NCBI GenBank assembly: GCA_018466975.1
Contig: CM031556.1
Location: 1,488,001 to 1,552,000, forward strand
DNA length: 64,000 nt
DNA from: Sparassis latifolia
Lineage: Eukaryota; Basidiomycota; Agaricomycetes; Polyporales; Sparassidaceae
Reading direction: 5' to 3'
Each line of letters opens with the position of its first letter. Within the stretch, counting starts at the first letter, position 1. The translations under genes were made by a program, and so were the position numbers. The notes below the pieces were generated by a model. The model saw only the letters and a program-made list of their open reading frames with translations, was not told the DNA's origin and ran no database searches. This document shows, in pieces, positions 1-13,155 of the stretch.

Positions 1-1
1 T

Positions 2-736
2 CTTGTAGATCGGTGTCTACAAACTTCCCAGCCCACCTCGATTGCTCTTGGAATACCAATCTATGTCGAACACGGTGGGGCAACTACTACGGAAGGCTCA
101 CCAAGCTTCGCTGCTGACAGTTTTGCACCAGGTCTATCTGAATGGTATTCTCCAGCTGCGCCGGGAACAGGCCTCCATCCGCGTCCTACATCCGCGTCCT
201 CCCTCCGCTCTTACTTTCCCCACATCGATGACTCGTGGTCGTCAATTTGGTATCCCTCCCGCAGAGGCGAGGACGTCGAACAGTGTCACGATCGCGTCAA
301 CGGTCTGCTTTGCGCGCTCATTCCCGAGGTCGAGCGCAGATTCTCCGACAAGCACAAACGGATACTGCTTGTGAGCCATGCTGCCACCATCATCGCACTC
401 TCGAGGAGCTCGTGGGCAAAAGGGACTTACCACTGAGGGTGGGCTGCTGTACATTGTCGGTACTGGATCGGCCGGACGATACGAAGATCGTCGGTCATTG
501 GAACCCACAGCGTTTGGCGGATGGGGCCCATCTGAAAGATGGCGCCTCGAGAGAGTGGGGTTTTGAAGACATCGTGATCGCGAATGGAAGGGTCAGCATT
601 CTACCCATGTTACCTACTGTGGTCCCGAGGCTGACTCGTTGCTTAGGTTGTAGATGATCCCGGCCAGCCAGGTTCAGAGCACGAATCGGACGAGCCAGTA
701 GGATTGCAATTGACGAGTCGTACCGCACGGATGTGA
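2..736 (+). CDS. Histidine phosphatase (phosphoglycerate mutase-like) protein, 3' part, with apparent frameshift
   Basis: This is the C-terminal part of a histidine-phosphatase superfamily protein; the 5' end lies outside the window. After removing an intron at 75-131, the reading contains HGLSEWYSP, a region rich in S, W and Y, and RILLVSHAATIIALSR around 359-406, where the VSHAA histidine is the usual second catalytic His of the fold. A second intron (592-646) leads to a short acidic tail ending in TGA at 734-736. Fungal relatives of this type include the TFIIIC subunit 7/tau55-like phosphatase domain, so a role linked to RNA polymerase III is possible but is only an inference. Oddity: the frame must change by one base near 403-408 (SLSR to ELVGKRDLPLR), with no usable intron there. 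Either a base is missing in the assembly or the gene is damaged. Confidence 0.8.
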
Positions 737-845
737 TCGATAGTGATACAACCAGTTAATAGAAGTACATTGATGAGCGTTCAGATTCAATATCACTAAT
801 AGTACAAGTGGTCTACTGCGTGAATTACGGTATGCTTAAGCACTC

Positions 846-2204
846 TCAGAACGATACGAACGCACTTGCATAGCTCACGCTCGAGTCCTTGACGGTGAGA
901 CACTTACTACTCTGCTCATATCTAACCCATTGGAGCTTTGGGCACCTTCCCTCCCGCTCCAACTCCGTGAGCGCACCCAGCAAGACGCCGATGGGGTGTC
1001 GCCCACATATCGTGTTCTTCGTCCGAGCCAGGTAGTCAGAGAACTCGTGATGTGCCGAAGCCGCAGTGAAAGGTGGTATCGTCAGAAGTTCCATAGCTTC
1101 GTGGTCCAGGGCCGAGATTGATTGATGGATTGGATGCGTGGTGAGGGAGGGTGGTGACCCGTCTGAACGAGAAAGTCGGATGGGAGGAATTGAGCTCGGA
1201 GGGGGTTCTGTATAGTAGAAAGTATACTGAAAGCGCGTGCCCCTGGTGCATCCCGTTAGGAAGGTTGTTAGCGTCACAAACGAAGCGCAGCACGCACCAG
1301 TGACAAAAATCGGTGGAGATCACGCAAAACGTGTCATCTCGGGATAAATAAGGTGCTAGTATACGACCAAACGTAGCCTCCTTCTCCTGGCTGATTGCGC
1401 CGACAAGGATGGGAACGATACTGATCTCCACACTGACAAGGTAGGCAGTAATGAGGTAGGGTCCTCTCAGCCTGACAGCGTACGCAGTTACCCTTCAAAG
1501 ATCTTCCGAACATACGGAAGGTGCATCTCGATGCTGTGCTCATCCTCATCGGTTTGAATGTCCATGTCACTGAAATTTCCCGTGTTCCGCAGCTCCTGGA
1601 TAGCTACAAAGGTAGAGTAGTCGCATTCCTCGTCAACGAAGTGAAAACGTAAACTTACCCTCAAGGTCCAAAGGAAGCTTTCCTAACGGTGTATCGTACT
1701 CGTTGCATCTCGACAACGCACAGCCGTCCAGAAAAACGTGGTGTGAAGGTCCCAGAACGAACACTCGCTTGCTTAATGACTTGGTCAACACCCCGAAGCT
1801 ACAATGCATAGCATGAGACACACATCCCCGATGTATCGATGCTTTTGTAGGCCCATGCAGCAGGAGGACCGGAATAAGCATATCCTGCGTGTCTGATAAA
1901 CCGCGTGAGCCCTTGTTGAGCGGAAGAACAAAAGGGATCGAACGGGGCAATAACAGCTTTACAACCCTTGACTGGAGGTACATAGTTTTCTCTCTCAGTA
2001 GGCTTCACGGCATCCAGATAGGAAGAGAGCTCAGAATTGAGCTTGCGCTCTGCAGGACCTCAGTATCAAGCGTAGAAGATATATAGAAATGGAAGCACTT
2101 ACCGTCGCCGCTGTACCAAGAATCAGCATGTATAGCTCGTCTAAGGCGTATCAGCATTAATTGATCTGAGTAATATACCACTGAGCTACATACCTGATCG
2201 CCAT
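846..2204 (-). CDS. MHO1: MEMO1 family protein (Mho1-like)
   Basis: A MEMO1-family protein; family members are related to non-haem iron dioxygenases and are linked to redox and iron handling and cytoskeletal signalling. The spliced N-terminus starts [17 protein letters not shown] and runs into [12 protein letters not shown], the usual family opening. Downstream exons carry [21 protein letters not shown], an HSIEMHLPY block, [12 protein letters not shown] and [14 protein letters not shown], which hold the conserved family His, Asp and Cys residues. The start at 2204 was chosen because its 11-nt first exon (ATGGCGATCAG, then GT) joins in frame to the [10 protein letters not shown] exon; longer upstream reading is not conserved. 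Introns are about 50 nt. The C-terminus is normal ([11 protein letters not shown]). It lies tail-to-tail with the phosphatase gene on the left. Confidence 0.9.
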
Positions 2205-2548
2205 GGATGGAAGTTGATACGAACTTATCCACCAAGGTCGACGGTTTTAAGAGACGATCACGTGTACCCAGAAGAATGAGTCGAGACTACGTAGAGTCTA
2301 CAGGACCGAGTCCGATCAACGTTCATCAAGAGCTTAAATATTCAATCCCGTAACAAGCTGCTGGGTTCACAGCTTGGACACTCAGATTTCGCAGATTGGT
2401 GAAGCTATGCAATTCTGTATCGATACAACTCCGCACAGGATACTGGCCTGAGACATGGTCGCATGTTGCTTATTTCCAGCATAGACGAGGGAATACATGG
2501 CGAGATATGAAGAGTAGAACAGAGACAACAGTGAGAGTAACGACCACT
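2205..2548. other. Intergenic: MEMO1 upstream region and RPL32 3' region
   Basis: No gene is visible. The stretch should hold the promoter of the minus-strand MEMO1 gene and the 3' UTR of RPL32. I see no repeat and no convincing TATA box. Confidence 0.6.
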
Positions 2549-3147
2549 TTACTCCTCTGAACGTAGGCGAGCAGCCGCGTTGGTGACCTTCACACCCAAT
2601 ACCTTCGCCCTGAAAGATAAAGCTGTCAGACGAATTTCGCGATGGAACACATACCCGACATACCTCTCAAGAATCAGCGTGCGATTGCGGCTGCTGACGT
2701 TGTGCGCAATCTCAGCAGCAAAACTTTTGTTGTGCATCAAGAGAATGTCGACTTCCCGCACGTTGCTGACAAGGAACTTCTTCAAGCCATTGGGGAGGAG
2801 ATGGCGAGTCTGTCATGCAACTCTTCAATACGCAAATACCATCAAACACTGGTCTGTGCTCTCACCTTCTTGTTGCTTCCATAACCAATCTGGCAGACAT
2901 GCGATGAATGAGACGAAAACAAGGTTCTACTGCATACACACCTTCGGCATGGGAAGCTGCCCCTTGAAGCGCCGCCGCACCCTGTTATCGATACCCTTCG
3001 GTTTCCGCCATGCTTCCTTCACGCCGTGGTAACGGTCGGACTGGTGGCGCCTGTACAATGCATTAGTATTGAATAAACGTCTGTCACACAAAAGAAAACC
3101 CACTTAAATGGCTTGGTGCGCTTCTTGACAATGGGAACCTTGACCAT
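2549..3147 (-). CDS. RPL32: Large ribosomal subunit protein eL32
   Basis: Ribosomal protein eL32 of the 60S subunit. Five exons splice to about 127 residues: [15 protein letters not shown], then [19 protein letters not shown] with the basic RVRRRFKGQ, a small exon IGYGSNKK, the exon [21 protein letters not shown] to LILER, and the last exon [19 protein letters not shown]. The start ATG sits in a good context (gccgccATGG). An early intron after 15 codons is typical of fungal ribosomal protein genes and often serves expression control. The 24-nt exon encoding IGYGSNKK is short and can be missed by gene finders. No lesion is seen. The next gene upstream (kinase) is divergent. Confidence 0.95.
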
Positions 3148-3874
3148 GGCGGCCTAGTGTTAAGGAGTTAGTCACTGGGAGATGCATCTTGCAAGTAAAA
3201 GCGGAATGTCGACTGCCGTATCACAGCTCCGATACATCCAAGACGAGTCTCGCCAATCCACCATTTTTCGCCCGATCTTCACCATTCAAATTCACAATAT
3301 GCCATCCCTGCAAATCTACCTCCTCAAACGAACAGTATGACGGACGTTACTCACTGTCTTGAAGGGTTTGAAGGTATCAACAGACTTTGGGTGTCGCTAG
3401 CCGAGCGAAACCGCGTCTTTCGCAGTATGCCGAGATCACATGACCAACACATAGCGTTGCCGCCTGTGTCTAAATCCACAACTTTCCCGGAATGTGGTTT
3501 CAGACCGCGGGCTGGAAGATACTTACTGCAAAGAATTACAGTGAGGGCAGGAAAAAATTGTGCGATTGCATATTAGATAAGAGAAGATGATATAAAGTAC
3601 AAGGCTGCCTAAAGCTCCGCAGAGGTAGAGGGTGGCGGAAGGCTCGAAGAGTCAGCATTGTGAAATCAGAGGTCATTAAACGGACGGAGGTGAAAGATCG
3701 AGTTTTATCTCGTAGATTGACGAGGCACTCAAAAAGCGAGATCTGCTGTCCAGAAAGGGAGCGGATCACATGTAGCTGATAAGGCGGCGAACTGCTAGAG
3801 AAGAGCATCGTCGCTGCCTGCACATATCATTATCAAGGTCGGGTTGCGCCTTCCGCCGTCGTGAAAACTCCAGA
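3148..3874. other. Divergent promoter region, RPL32 / PASK-like kinase
   Basis: About 730 bases with only short unsupported ORFs. It must contain the RPL32 promoter (minus strand) and the promoter and 5' UTR of the kinase (plus strand). I see no RNA gene or repeat. Confidence 0.6.
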
Positions 3875-5959
3875 ATGGGCTACGACAACGAGTCGAGCGA
3901 CGACGAGGAATATGTGTGGGTGGCGGCGGGCAAGCGGCGGGCCCGCGGCGGGCCACTGCGCACGTGTACCATTACTACCAATCCCTCAAAGTCTTTCCGC
4001 TCCGGCCGTTCCAGTTCTGCTCCACCATCATCATCTCGGCGGACTCGTCCTTCCCTCGCACAGGGATCTCTTCTCCAACCCAGCATGCTCGCTGCCCACA
4101 CTGTCGATCTCCCTTTTGACGACGACGATTGGGTCGCTCCTCCACCAACCGACAGACTATATCGAGCAGCCAGTGTGGGCAACAGTTGGGGCGTCACGTC
4201 ATTTGGTCGCGGTTTCGACTGGAAAAAGAAGGACGAGGAGCTACAATCGCCTGCGCGACACCAGGGATTGCAGTTATCAGCTGAGCCCCAGATCCTCAGC
4301 AAAGACACTCCCCCATTTCTGCGTGCTCGTCCCACTCGACTGAGTACTGTCGCAGTTGCAAAACCTAAGGCTACCACACCGCCACCCGCCGTTCCCAAAT
4401 CAAATCGCTCTCCCATCTTCGGCAGCTTTATTTCTGGGCCTCTAACACATTCACCCATGTCATCTCGCCCAGCCTCACCTCCCATAACATCATCTCCTCA
4501 ACCAATGTCCCCAGCCGAACTCGCAGATTCATCCATTCCCACGACTCTGTCACGATCTCCGTCATCACCACGGTTATCCACTCCCTCTCGTCGCCGCTCT
4601 TCTCAGCAGCGTGTGTCTCTTATTGCCGGTCGTGTCTCGATTGTACAGGTCGAGCCACCATCACCCCCGCCTAACGCTCCACAGAAACTTGTGCGCACAA
4701 ATAGCTCGCGCAGTTTTCTGAGCGTAGCCTCGAGCACCGGTCCTCCAACGCCTAGCTCAGAAGCTGTAGAACAGCTTAGCGAGCGTAGCATCTCCGAGTT
4801 TGTGGTTGAGAAGGAGATTGGTAGAGGTGCGTATGGTCTTGTGAAGAGAGCAAGAGAGATGCAGGACGATGGGACATTAGGGGTGCGACCTTATTTTCTC
4901 TCTTCCGTAGCCTCGTATTTATTGCATTCTCTGAGAGCAGCCTCCATTGGTGATTAAGCAGATCATCAAGTCGCGCATATTGGCGGATTGCTGGAAACGA
5001 CATCCGAAGTACGGCACGATACCAATTGAGATCTACGTCATGTCTGCTATCTCTTCCACCCAATATGTCTTACCTCCTCGTCGGCCCTGGGATCCATCAC
5101 GATTATTGCCAGAGCCCGATGATTCCTGGGTGGAAGGCAAGGTCGTGAGCGGACATCCGAACATCTGTCCTCTTCTCGATTTCTTCGAGGACAACCACTA
5201 TTATTATCTGGTGCTACCCTCGACCACCCCTGAGCCGAAGGACGGCGAGCCACCACCGCCCTCGGACTTGTTCGATCTCGTCGAAAGCTACCCGCACGGC
5301 TTGCCCCCGAGTTGTATTAGAAGCTACCTTGGTCAAATTGCAGACGCGATGTGTTTTTTACATTTGAAAGGAATTGGTATGCCTATGATCCTTGCCTTCC
5401 GATCAACGCTCATCTGCTTTATCAGTACATCGCGATATTAAAGACGAGAATGTTGTTATTGGACCTGCAGGCAGGTGTGTTTTGATCGACTTCGGAAGCT
5501 CCGGCCTCGTGAAGAAGGGGGGATGGGATACTTTCAGCGGAACGTAAGTGGTCATGCAGCTCGAGGTCTTCTCCGACGTTTGACGTATTATTTAGCCTTG
5601 ATTACGCTGGACCTGAGATTCTGCGGGGAGAGCGCTACAGCGGCCCTGAGCAAGATGTTTGGGCATTCGGAGTGGTAGCCTATGTGATGCTCGTCGGGGA
5701 ATGTCCGTTCACAACGGCCGCAGAAGCTCAAGAAGGCCTGGAGTCTCCTTTTGCCAATGCGGCAATAGCACTCGACGAACGATGCGGGGAAGGTAAGGAG
5801 CGTGAAGGGGAAGAAAAGGACGGCGGAGGGGCGCTGGGGGATGCCGCCGCGCTGGTTCGGGCTTGCTTGCAAGTGGATGTCAGCGCACGGCCTTCATTCC
5901 AAACGATATTGCAGAGTCGATTTTTGTGCGGGCATGAGGGCTGGGGGTTGGAAGAGTGA
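3875..5959 (+). CDS. Serine/threonine protein kinase, PAS-kinase-like catalytic domain
   Basis: Four exons (introns 4883-4940, 5377-5425, 5544-5595) give 641 residues. The first 310 or so residues are disordered and rich in Ser and Pro, with an acidic DDDDW patch and many SP sites. The kinase domain follows: Gly-loop GRGAYG near residue 315, an inserted PP-rich loop before DLFDLVE, the catalytic loop VHRDIKDENV, the DFGSSG metal site and GPEIL in place of APE. The DLFDLVE/HRDIKDENV/IDFGS set is close to the catalytic domain of PAS kinases (Psk1/2, PASK), which link nutrient status to glycogen and lipid metabolism. I see no PAS domain, so assignment to that family is inference from the catalytic domain only. 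All key catalytic residues are present, so it should be active. Proline- and serine-rich flanks suggest regulation by phosphorylation. Confidence 0.88.
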
Positions 5960-6562
5960 TATTATTCTGGTGAGATTCATCGTCTGCGTGTACTGTGCGT
6001 GCAATCATACGCGACAGAAATACTGACATCGTGATGCCCCTTCGCGCTGCAGGTATGTTATCGATGGCCTCGCGCTTGGGGTTCGACCCTCCTTTGTTAG
6101 GTCGCTGGACTTGCCTTCCACTATCGTCCATCGCCTCGTGCTTGCTTCTACTTATGTGTTTTGCACTTGGGGTTCTTCTGTGCTACATTGCTATCTATCA
6201 TCAGCCTTATCGCATTCTGTCATACGTCTCACTACGACTGTCGTTCCCCCCCACTGCACGTAATTTGTCATTATTATTAGGCTGTAGCAGACTAGAAACC
6301 AATTTGAACGTGCGAATACGAGCCCAGAAAATTGGTGCCAAAGTGAGAAAAAAGGAGGTAAATGGGACGGCGAGGGTCGGGAGCCGGGGCAGCGGAGCGG
6401 CACCGGCCGGACCTGAAGGAGTCATCCATCTGATCAAGCATCGATGGCAAATTTTCGAGCCCGTGCGCAAGTACATAAACCTAAACACCTCTCTACCTAG
6501 CTTTTCCTCTTACCTCTACCCTCCATCGACCTCCCATTTCTTCCACTTTCTTTACGCCTTGA
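5960..6562. promoter_or_regulatory. TEF1 upstream region
   Basis: About 600 bases between the kinase stop and the TEF1 5' UTR intron. It includes a GC-rich block near 6365-6412 and, just upstream of the intron, a long pyrimidine-rich tract (about 6482-6560, ctctctacctag to ctttctttacgcc), as usual at transcription starts of highly expressed fungal genes. An open frame crosses 5995-6654 but shows no recognisable protein. The exact promoter elements are inferred. Confidence 0.55.
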
Positions 6563-6754
6563 GTATGTTTTTCTTCCTTTCTCTCCGTGGCATTGCGATC
6601 GTTTCCTCCGCTGTGCAGCTGTCAGATGGATTTGTCTCGCGGCGCAGCGATTGAAAACGAGCAAGCGCGCCGGGAGTGAAGCCATCTGGTCTGCAGACGG
6701 AGGAGATCCCTCTCTCGCGGGTTTCTTGCTAGCTGCTGACACCCTGCTGTGCAG
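6563..6754 (+). promoter_or_regulatory. 5' UTR intron of TEF1
   Basis: A 192-nt intron-like segment runs from GTATGT at 6563 to TGTGCAG at 6754, 12 nt before the TEF1 ATG. A leader intron is a known feature of many basidiomycete TEF1 genes and often raises expression. It is inferred here from the splice signals and pyrimidine-rich surroundings; no transcript data are available. Confidence 0.65.
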
Positions 6755-6766
6755 GCTTCTTAAAAA

Positions 6767-8544
<1,778 letters not shown>

Positions 8545-8879
8545 ATTGTCTAGACTATTCTCTCTCTCCTCGGTTCTTCTCATGTTTTCCTGTCCTCTCA
8601 TCCTGCACGATCTCTATACTGCTGCAAACTGTGTTACTGTTCCATCATTTTGTTGTATTCACGATGACGATGACACCGGCGATGGTCATGTCAGGTGACT
8701 GTAGTCGTAGTTCATTAATGTTGTCAATGTGCGATGTTGTCGTCGAGAATGAGAAGTAGCATCGTTCGTATCGCGCATTCATTTTGGATCTCGTGTAACC
8801 TAGCCCTGAGAGATAGAAATGCAACGCACAACAAGTGCACTAGGTAGTAGAAATTTCCTGCGTCGCCCAAACATCTCGT
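8545..8879. other. Convergent 3' region, TEF1 / dienelactone hydrolase
   Basis: Shared 3' region of two convergent genes. It is T-rich on the TEF1 side. I see nothing else in it. Confidence 0.6.
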
Positions 8880-10376
8880 CTAACATACGTGCTCAACGGG
8901 ACCTCCGTCGCCCTCCTTGGGTCCCAAATCTCTGCCGACCGTGCGCTCGAATACTTCCAGCATGAAGGTGAAGAGTGACCGGGTGAGCGCTGCGTCCCAC
9001 CGGCCCTTGGACGACTCATCGCGGATGAACGCATGCTGGGCTTGCACCTCGAGGAACTGCAAACAGACAGCAAGATAATCGGTGAACGCATGAAGGAAGC
9101 AGATCACCATCGGACGCACCGAGACCGGGACGTTGGCGTCTTCCAGCGACTTCCTGATCAAGTCTCGACCAGCACGGGGGACGTGCGTATCCTGCGTCGG
9201 ACGTCAGGGCGGGGCCTTGAGGCCCCCTTCGGTGCGGATACTCACCTGCTTCCCGAAGATCATCTGAGATCGTCTAGTTAACGCCCGTTTGAAGGGTGAA
9301 TGGGTCCGTACGTACCACCAGCTCGCCCTTGCCGGTCAGATCCCCGTTGCGGACACGGATAAGAGAATCGTCATTCTTCCCCTTACCGAGACTGGCCGAA
9401 TGTACGTCCGTGGCGAAGAAGCAGACAGAAGAGAGAACGCGCGGGTCGAATGCAGCCTAGCACTTCATGAGCATACCCCGAAGTTGCCCTTCGATCTCTG
9501 AGTCAACGCACACGGAATGCCTGCAGATAGATGCCCGTCAGCTCGAATAAGCGGAGTCCTGTGGATTATCTACGTACGAGATGTCCTCCGAGGCACATGC
9601 CGGTAGCTGCGTTCACTTCGTCAGCCTATCGCTTGATTGCATTGAGGGCAGACAGACCAGCAATCCGGCCGTTGCAAGTCTTCAGTGAGCACAAGAGGTC
9701 GATGGACACTGTCGCATCCTGTAGGGAAATCCGTGATATTGACACCCTGATTCCATCGACTGACTGGGTAACGCACCTCGTCGTAGGCAGCCAATTCTTT
9801 CTCGATCTGACGGGAACATCATGATACTGTAAAAGATCGATCAGTACAACTAGCTTGCCTTGTACTTGTTTCCCCTGTCGGTTCCTACACACAACATCAA
9901 CCGTCAGGAGCGAAACCCGCGCATATAGCTTACCTTCGACGTCGTAGGGAATAGGATCGGGGCCCTCGAACTCATGATAGCTTGACGGACAAGCTACGCC
10001 GAGAATTTCTGTAACTTGCGACACATTTGCCCGCCCGATAGTGCATACCTACGACATAGCCTTGACTCGCGATTTGGCCCGCAAAACGTTCTACGGGGCC
10101 GGTCACTTGATAAATTTCACTGTGTTCAAGCATTTAAAAATTGGTTCGATGAGCTATCTGAAGGTGACATGCCTGAAGCATACTACGCCTACAATATTCC
10201 ATGCGAGGTCATATACAGCGCGATAGATAGGAGCAATCAATACGGCGAGTTTACGTACCGGGGAACTTTGCATGGGGATAACCTGGCACACTGGGAGCAA
10301 TCACAAAAATTCTTAAGGGACGCCCATTTGGATCCAGGGAGGACGGGACGTCGTGGTAGGACTTGGTGATGAGCAT
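8880..10376 (-). CDS. Dienelactone hydrolase family protein (carboxymethylenebutenolidase-like)
   Basis: An alpha/beta hydrolase of the dienelactone hydrolase family; these open lactone rings in aromatic breakdown or act as general esterases. The catalytic triad is visible: nucleophile Cys in ATGMCLGGHL, Asp in FGKQDTHVPRAGRDL, His in QAQHAFIRDE. The start at 10376 gives MLITKSYHDVPSSLD, then RIFVIAPSVPGYPHAKFPG. The gene is cut into many exons. Exon 2 is only 16 nt (10173-10188) and restores GVVCFSEIYQ; the intron after it begins GCATGT, so it is GC-AG. Exon 3 continues with VTGPVERFAGQIASQGYVVACPSSYHEFEGPDPIPYD (a motif spread over an exon border). The C-terminus EGDGGPVEHVC is complete. 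The true substrate cannot be told from sequence. Confidence 0.9.
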
Positions 10377-10578
10377 TGTGTCTGAGTGAGCCCCTGCTAC
10401 CTCTGGCCGAGGAGAGCAAGAGCCTGAGAGATTGGACGGCAGAACGCGGCGCGTCGGTCACGTGTTGTGGTTCGCGGCGAACGTGCCACTACGTGCCAGG
10501 GCCGTCGGTCCTCGATCATAAAAATGTGCATTTTAGATCTTGACTGTGCTCCTTCAGCCCTCCTTTAACTTTACAAAG

Positions 10579-11495
10579 ATGGTTGAACCTGTCGCCAGGA
10601 TTCGTCCCTATGAGCTGAGGGATAGGAAACTAGTCCGTTTCATGCTTGGGAAGGGCGGCATGGAACCTCTCACAGTCGCGAACCGGCAAGGTGACGTCTT
10701 CGCGTTTATCCGCTGTGCACCCATCTCACCGGCTATATGCAGTCTACTTTAACCCACTGGTCATGGCCGTGTGGATTGGCTTGTCCTGCATTTCCGTAGA
10801 AGCATTGGGTTGGTGGCCCAATGTCGAAGACTACGGCCTCCTGGGCTATTTTCAACCATTTCCCGTCTTTGCCTGCGTCGCTGTCGTCTTCATGGTTATC
10901 TGCGACTGGTGAGCACCGCAGATGCACACTCACATCTCCTCATCGCCCACCGTGACCTTACAGGATTAACCGTCCGTCGTTCGAGGATCCCACGAATGCA
11001 ATGCTTCGGCGGCCGGACCTTGTCGACATCGAGGTCTATTATGCTCGCTCTCCGTCTTCGGGCTTCTGGCTCCTAGAGTATGGAGAGAAATTTGTCGGCC
11101 TCATCGCTATTGACGCGTCACTTGACGCCGAGTCCGAGGAAGTTATCGGACCCACGTCGCCTCCTCAGCCCAAAAACTTCAAGACCGGCAAGTTGGAGTT
11201 GCCCAAAGGAACGTCGCCTTCAGCGACCATCCGCCATTTCTATGTCGAGGAACCGTACCGCGTCGCGGGAATACAGAACGACCTGCTCGAGCACGCAATA
11301 ACGCACGCATTTAATTCAGACAGTACTGTCCAGAATATCATCGCTGTCGACTCGCCGCAGAATAGTTATATTGGCAAGGCGTTGCGGAATAATGGGTTCC
11401 AGTTGGACAAGAAGTTGGGTACTTACGGGGTCCTCAGGTGGCAAAATAGCGCACGGATCTTGAAGAGGAAGAGTTGGCAGTCGTCCCATACATGA
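10579..11495 (+). CDS. GNAT-family N-acetyltransferase with membrane segment
   Basis: Three exons (introns 10691-10742, 10909-10963) encode about 270 residues. The N-terminus (VEPVARIRPYELRDRKLVRFM) has the look of a GNAT domain start. It is interrupted by one or two hydrophobic membrane segments (AVYFNPLVMAVW and the PFPVFACVAVVFMVICDW region, roughly residues 40-95). The C-terminal half has the acetyl-CoA-binding part, ATIRHFYVEEPYRVAGIQ, followed by LLEHAITHAF. Membrane-anchored GNAT proteins of this layout are common in basidiomycetes; their substrates are mostly unknown. It faces the dienelactone hydrolase gene head-to-head, about 200 bp apart. Confidence 0.8.
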
Positions 11496-11678
11496 GCGTG
11501 TATGACGGTTAAACATTTTCTCACTTAAACGATTTTCTGGTGCATCTTGGACAAAAAAAAGTCGTATGCTGGTATACAATCGGTATACGGTGTGAGTGGA
11601 ATACATATCACTGTACTTCTTCAGGTATATCGTACAGCTCCACCCTACCTTCACTGAGGTCCCCGGTAGACCTCTTGT

Positions 11679-13151
11679 TCACTTCAGGAACTCATACATA
11701 TGTTCCGCTACTTGCTCCCAATGCTCATGTCGCAGGGTCAAATCGTGTCCTGCCCCCTCCACGGCAATCAGCTTAGCGGTAGGGATGTGGCTCTTGATTT
11801 CAAGCGCTTGACCAAAATCCACGACTGAGTCCGCAGTGCCCTATGGCGCGCAACATATCGTGCTTCAGAGACTGACCTGAAGTTCGACTAGGTACTTACA
11901 TGGAGAATCAGTGTCTGCAAAATCTTGCCGGAAGCGACGTGCACATCGCCAAGCCTATCGAAGGCCCAGCGGATGCCGAAGATAGGACCGTCAATAAAAC
12001 ACGATGCTACCCCGGTCTTGTAACCAGGCAAATGCTCCGTCTGAAGGAGCCGCAGCTAAACACCGAGAACATTACATTCGCAACTGCACAATATTTGGAG
12101 GTCAACGCTTACCTCCGTGTATTGCGGTATAGGATCCACCGCCGACTACAGAAACAAATTACGACACGAATCACGGACACCATGTGAACGAGAACTGACT
12201 GGTTCAGGCATTTGGGCTGGCCTCTGAGCGGTGAGTAAATCAGTAACAGTAGAGTGATCGCGAAGTGTCCGGATTCACATCCTTTACGCCCCCAGAGGCT
12301 ATCAGAATTACTTTGCCTGAGACGAGGTGGGGCAGCGTCGCGGTGAATGCAGCCGTGATGGCACCACCCTGAATGGACAGATGACAATTTATGAGAATTA
12401 TTTGTCTGCAAATCGACAGATATTACATACCATGGAGAGCCCCGCGATATGGGCATGATCCCACTCGATGTACTGTAGCAAGAGGGCCAGTTGGGTGATG
12501 AAGAGGTTGACGTGGTATGGGGTCTTTGGTGCCTCAGAGTAGCCTTTGCCGTACAGATCTGACGAGCGCTCCAGTCAGAAGGAGAGATACGTTTCTGCCT
12601 CCGGGGAATAGTCCCACCGTAGACCAGCACTCTAAATCCACGCTCCGCAAGATACGGGGCGACTTTCAACCAAGTGATACCAGGCGTAGAAAGGCCATGG
12701 ATAAGGACAACCTATCGAATGCGAGCATCCCATTAGTCGGACTGCAACTCGTGTGCACCATAGCAGATATTCCCTCACCCGAGGACCGTTATCGGGGCCC
12801 AAGAGCCAGAATCTGACGCGCCCATAGGGAAGCTGGACATAGCTGCCTACGATTCAAACATGAATATTCAACAGCCAGACGAGGTCAGGATGCAGGGCTG
12901 CCATTGGGGAATATATCCTCCGGGTAGATCGATCTTATCCTCGAGGAGGCCGGGAGCGCCTCCATCGAGTGGCTGACCGCCAACGGAAACTGTGCAGCTC
13001 AATCAGCGCATATATGCACCGGATCTTCGTGTACAAGCACTGACATTGTTCAGGTCTACCATGTTGAGACACGGGGGAGCACGGGTTTGAGGACAACCTG
13101 ACTGACCTCGGGAAACCCACGGCGTGCGAGCACCAGGCTGTCCGTGTACAT
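11679..13151 (-). CDS. Alpha/beta hydrolase fold protein
   Basis: A classic alpha/beta hydrolase. Reading the minus strand: SYVQLPYGRVRFWLLGPDNG, VVLIHGLSTPG with the oxyanion HG, ERGFRVLVYDLYGKGYSEAP, nucleophile elbow GLSMGG, an acid Asp in GTADSVVDFG, and the catalytic His in VEGAGHDLTL. The end MYEFLK then TGA (11679-11681) is sound. The family includes esterases, epoxide hydrolases and lipases; I cannot assign a substrate. The N-terminus is uncertain. A start at 13151 gives MYTDSLVLARRGFPE spliced to a segment with DKIDLPGGYIPQ, but this ATG lies 4 bp from the ATG of the divergent ELP5 gene. A start inside a later exon is possible. Confidence 0.78.
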
Positions 13152-13155
13152 AAAG

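Noticed and set aside
3880..4485. Minus-strand open frame of 201 codons opposite the kinase N-terminus
   Set aside because: It mirrors the low-complexity Ser/Pro region of the kinase; the plus strand has a clear kinase domain downstream.
6060..6100. tRNA B-box-like GGGTTCGACCC
   Set aside because: No A-box or cloverleaf can be formed around it.
5995..6654. Plus-strand open frame of 219 codons before TEF1
   Set aside because: Lies in the TEF1 promoter and leader intron and shows no protein-like conservation.
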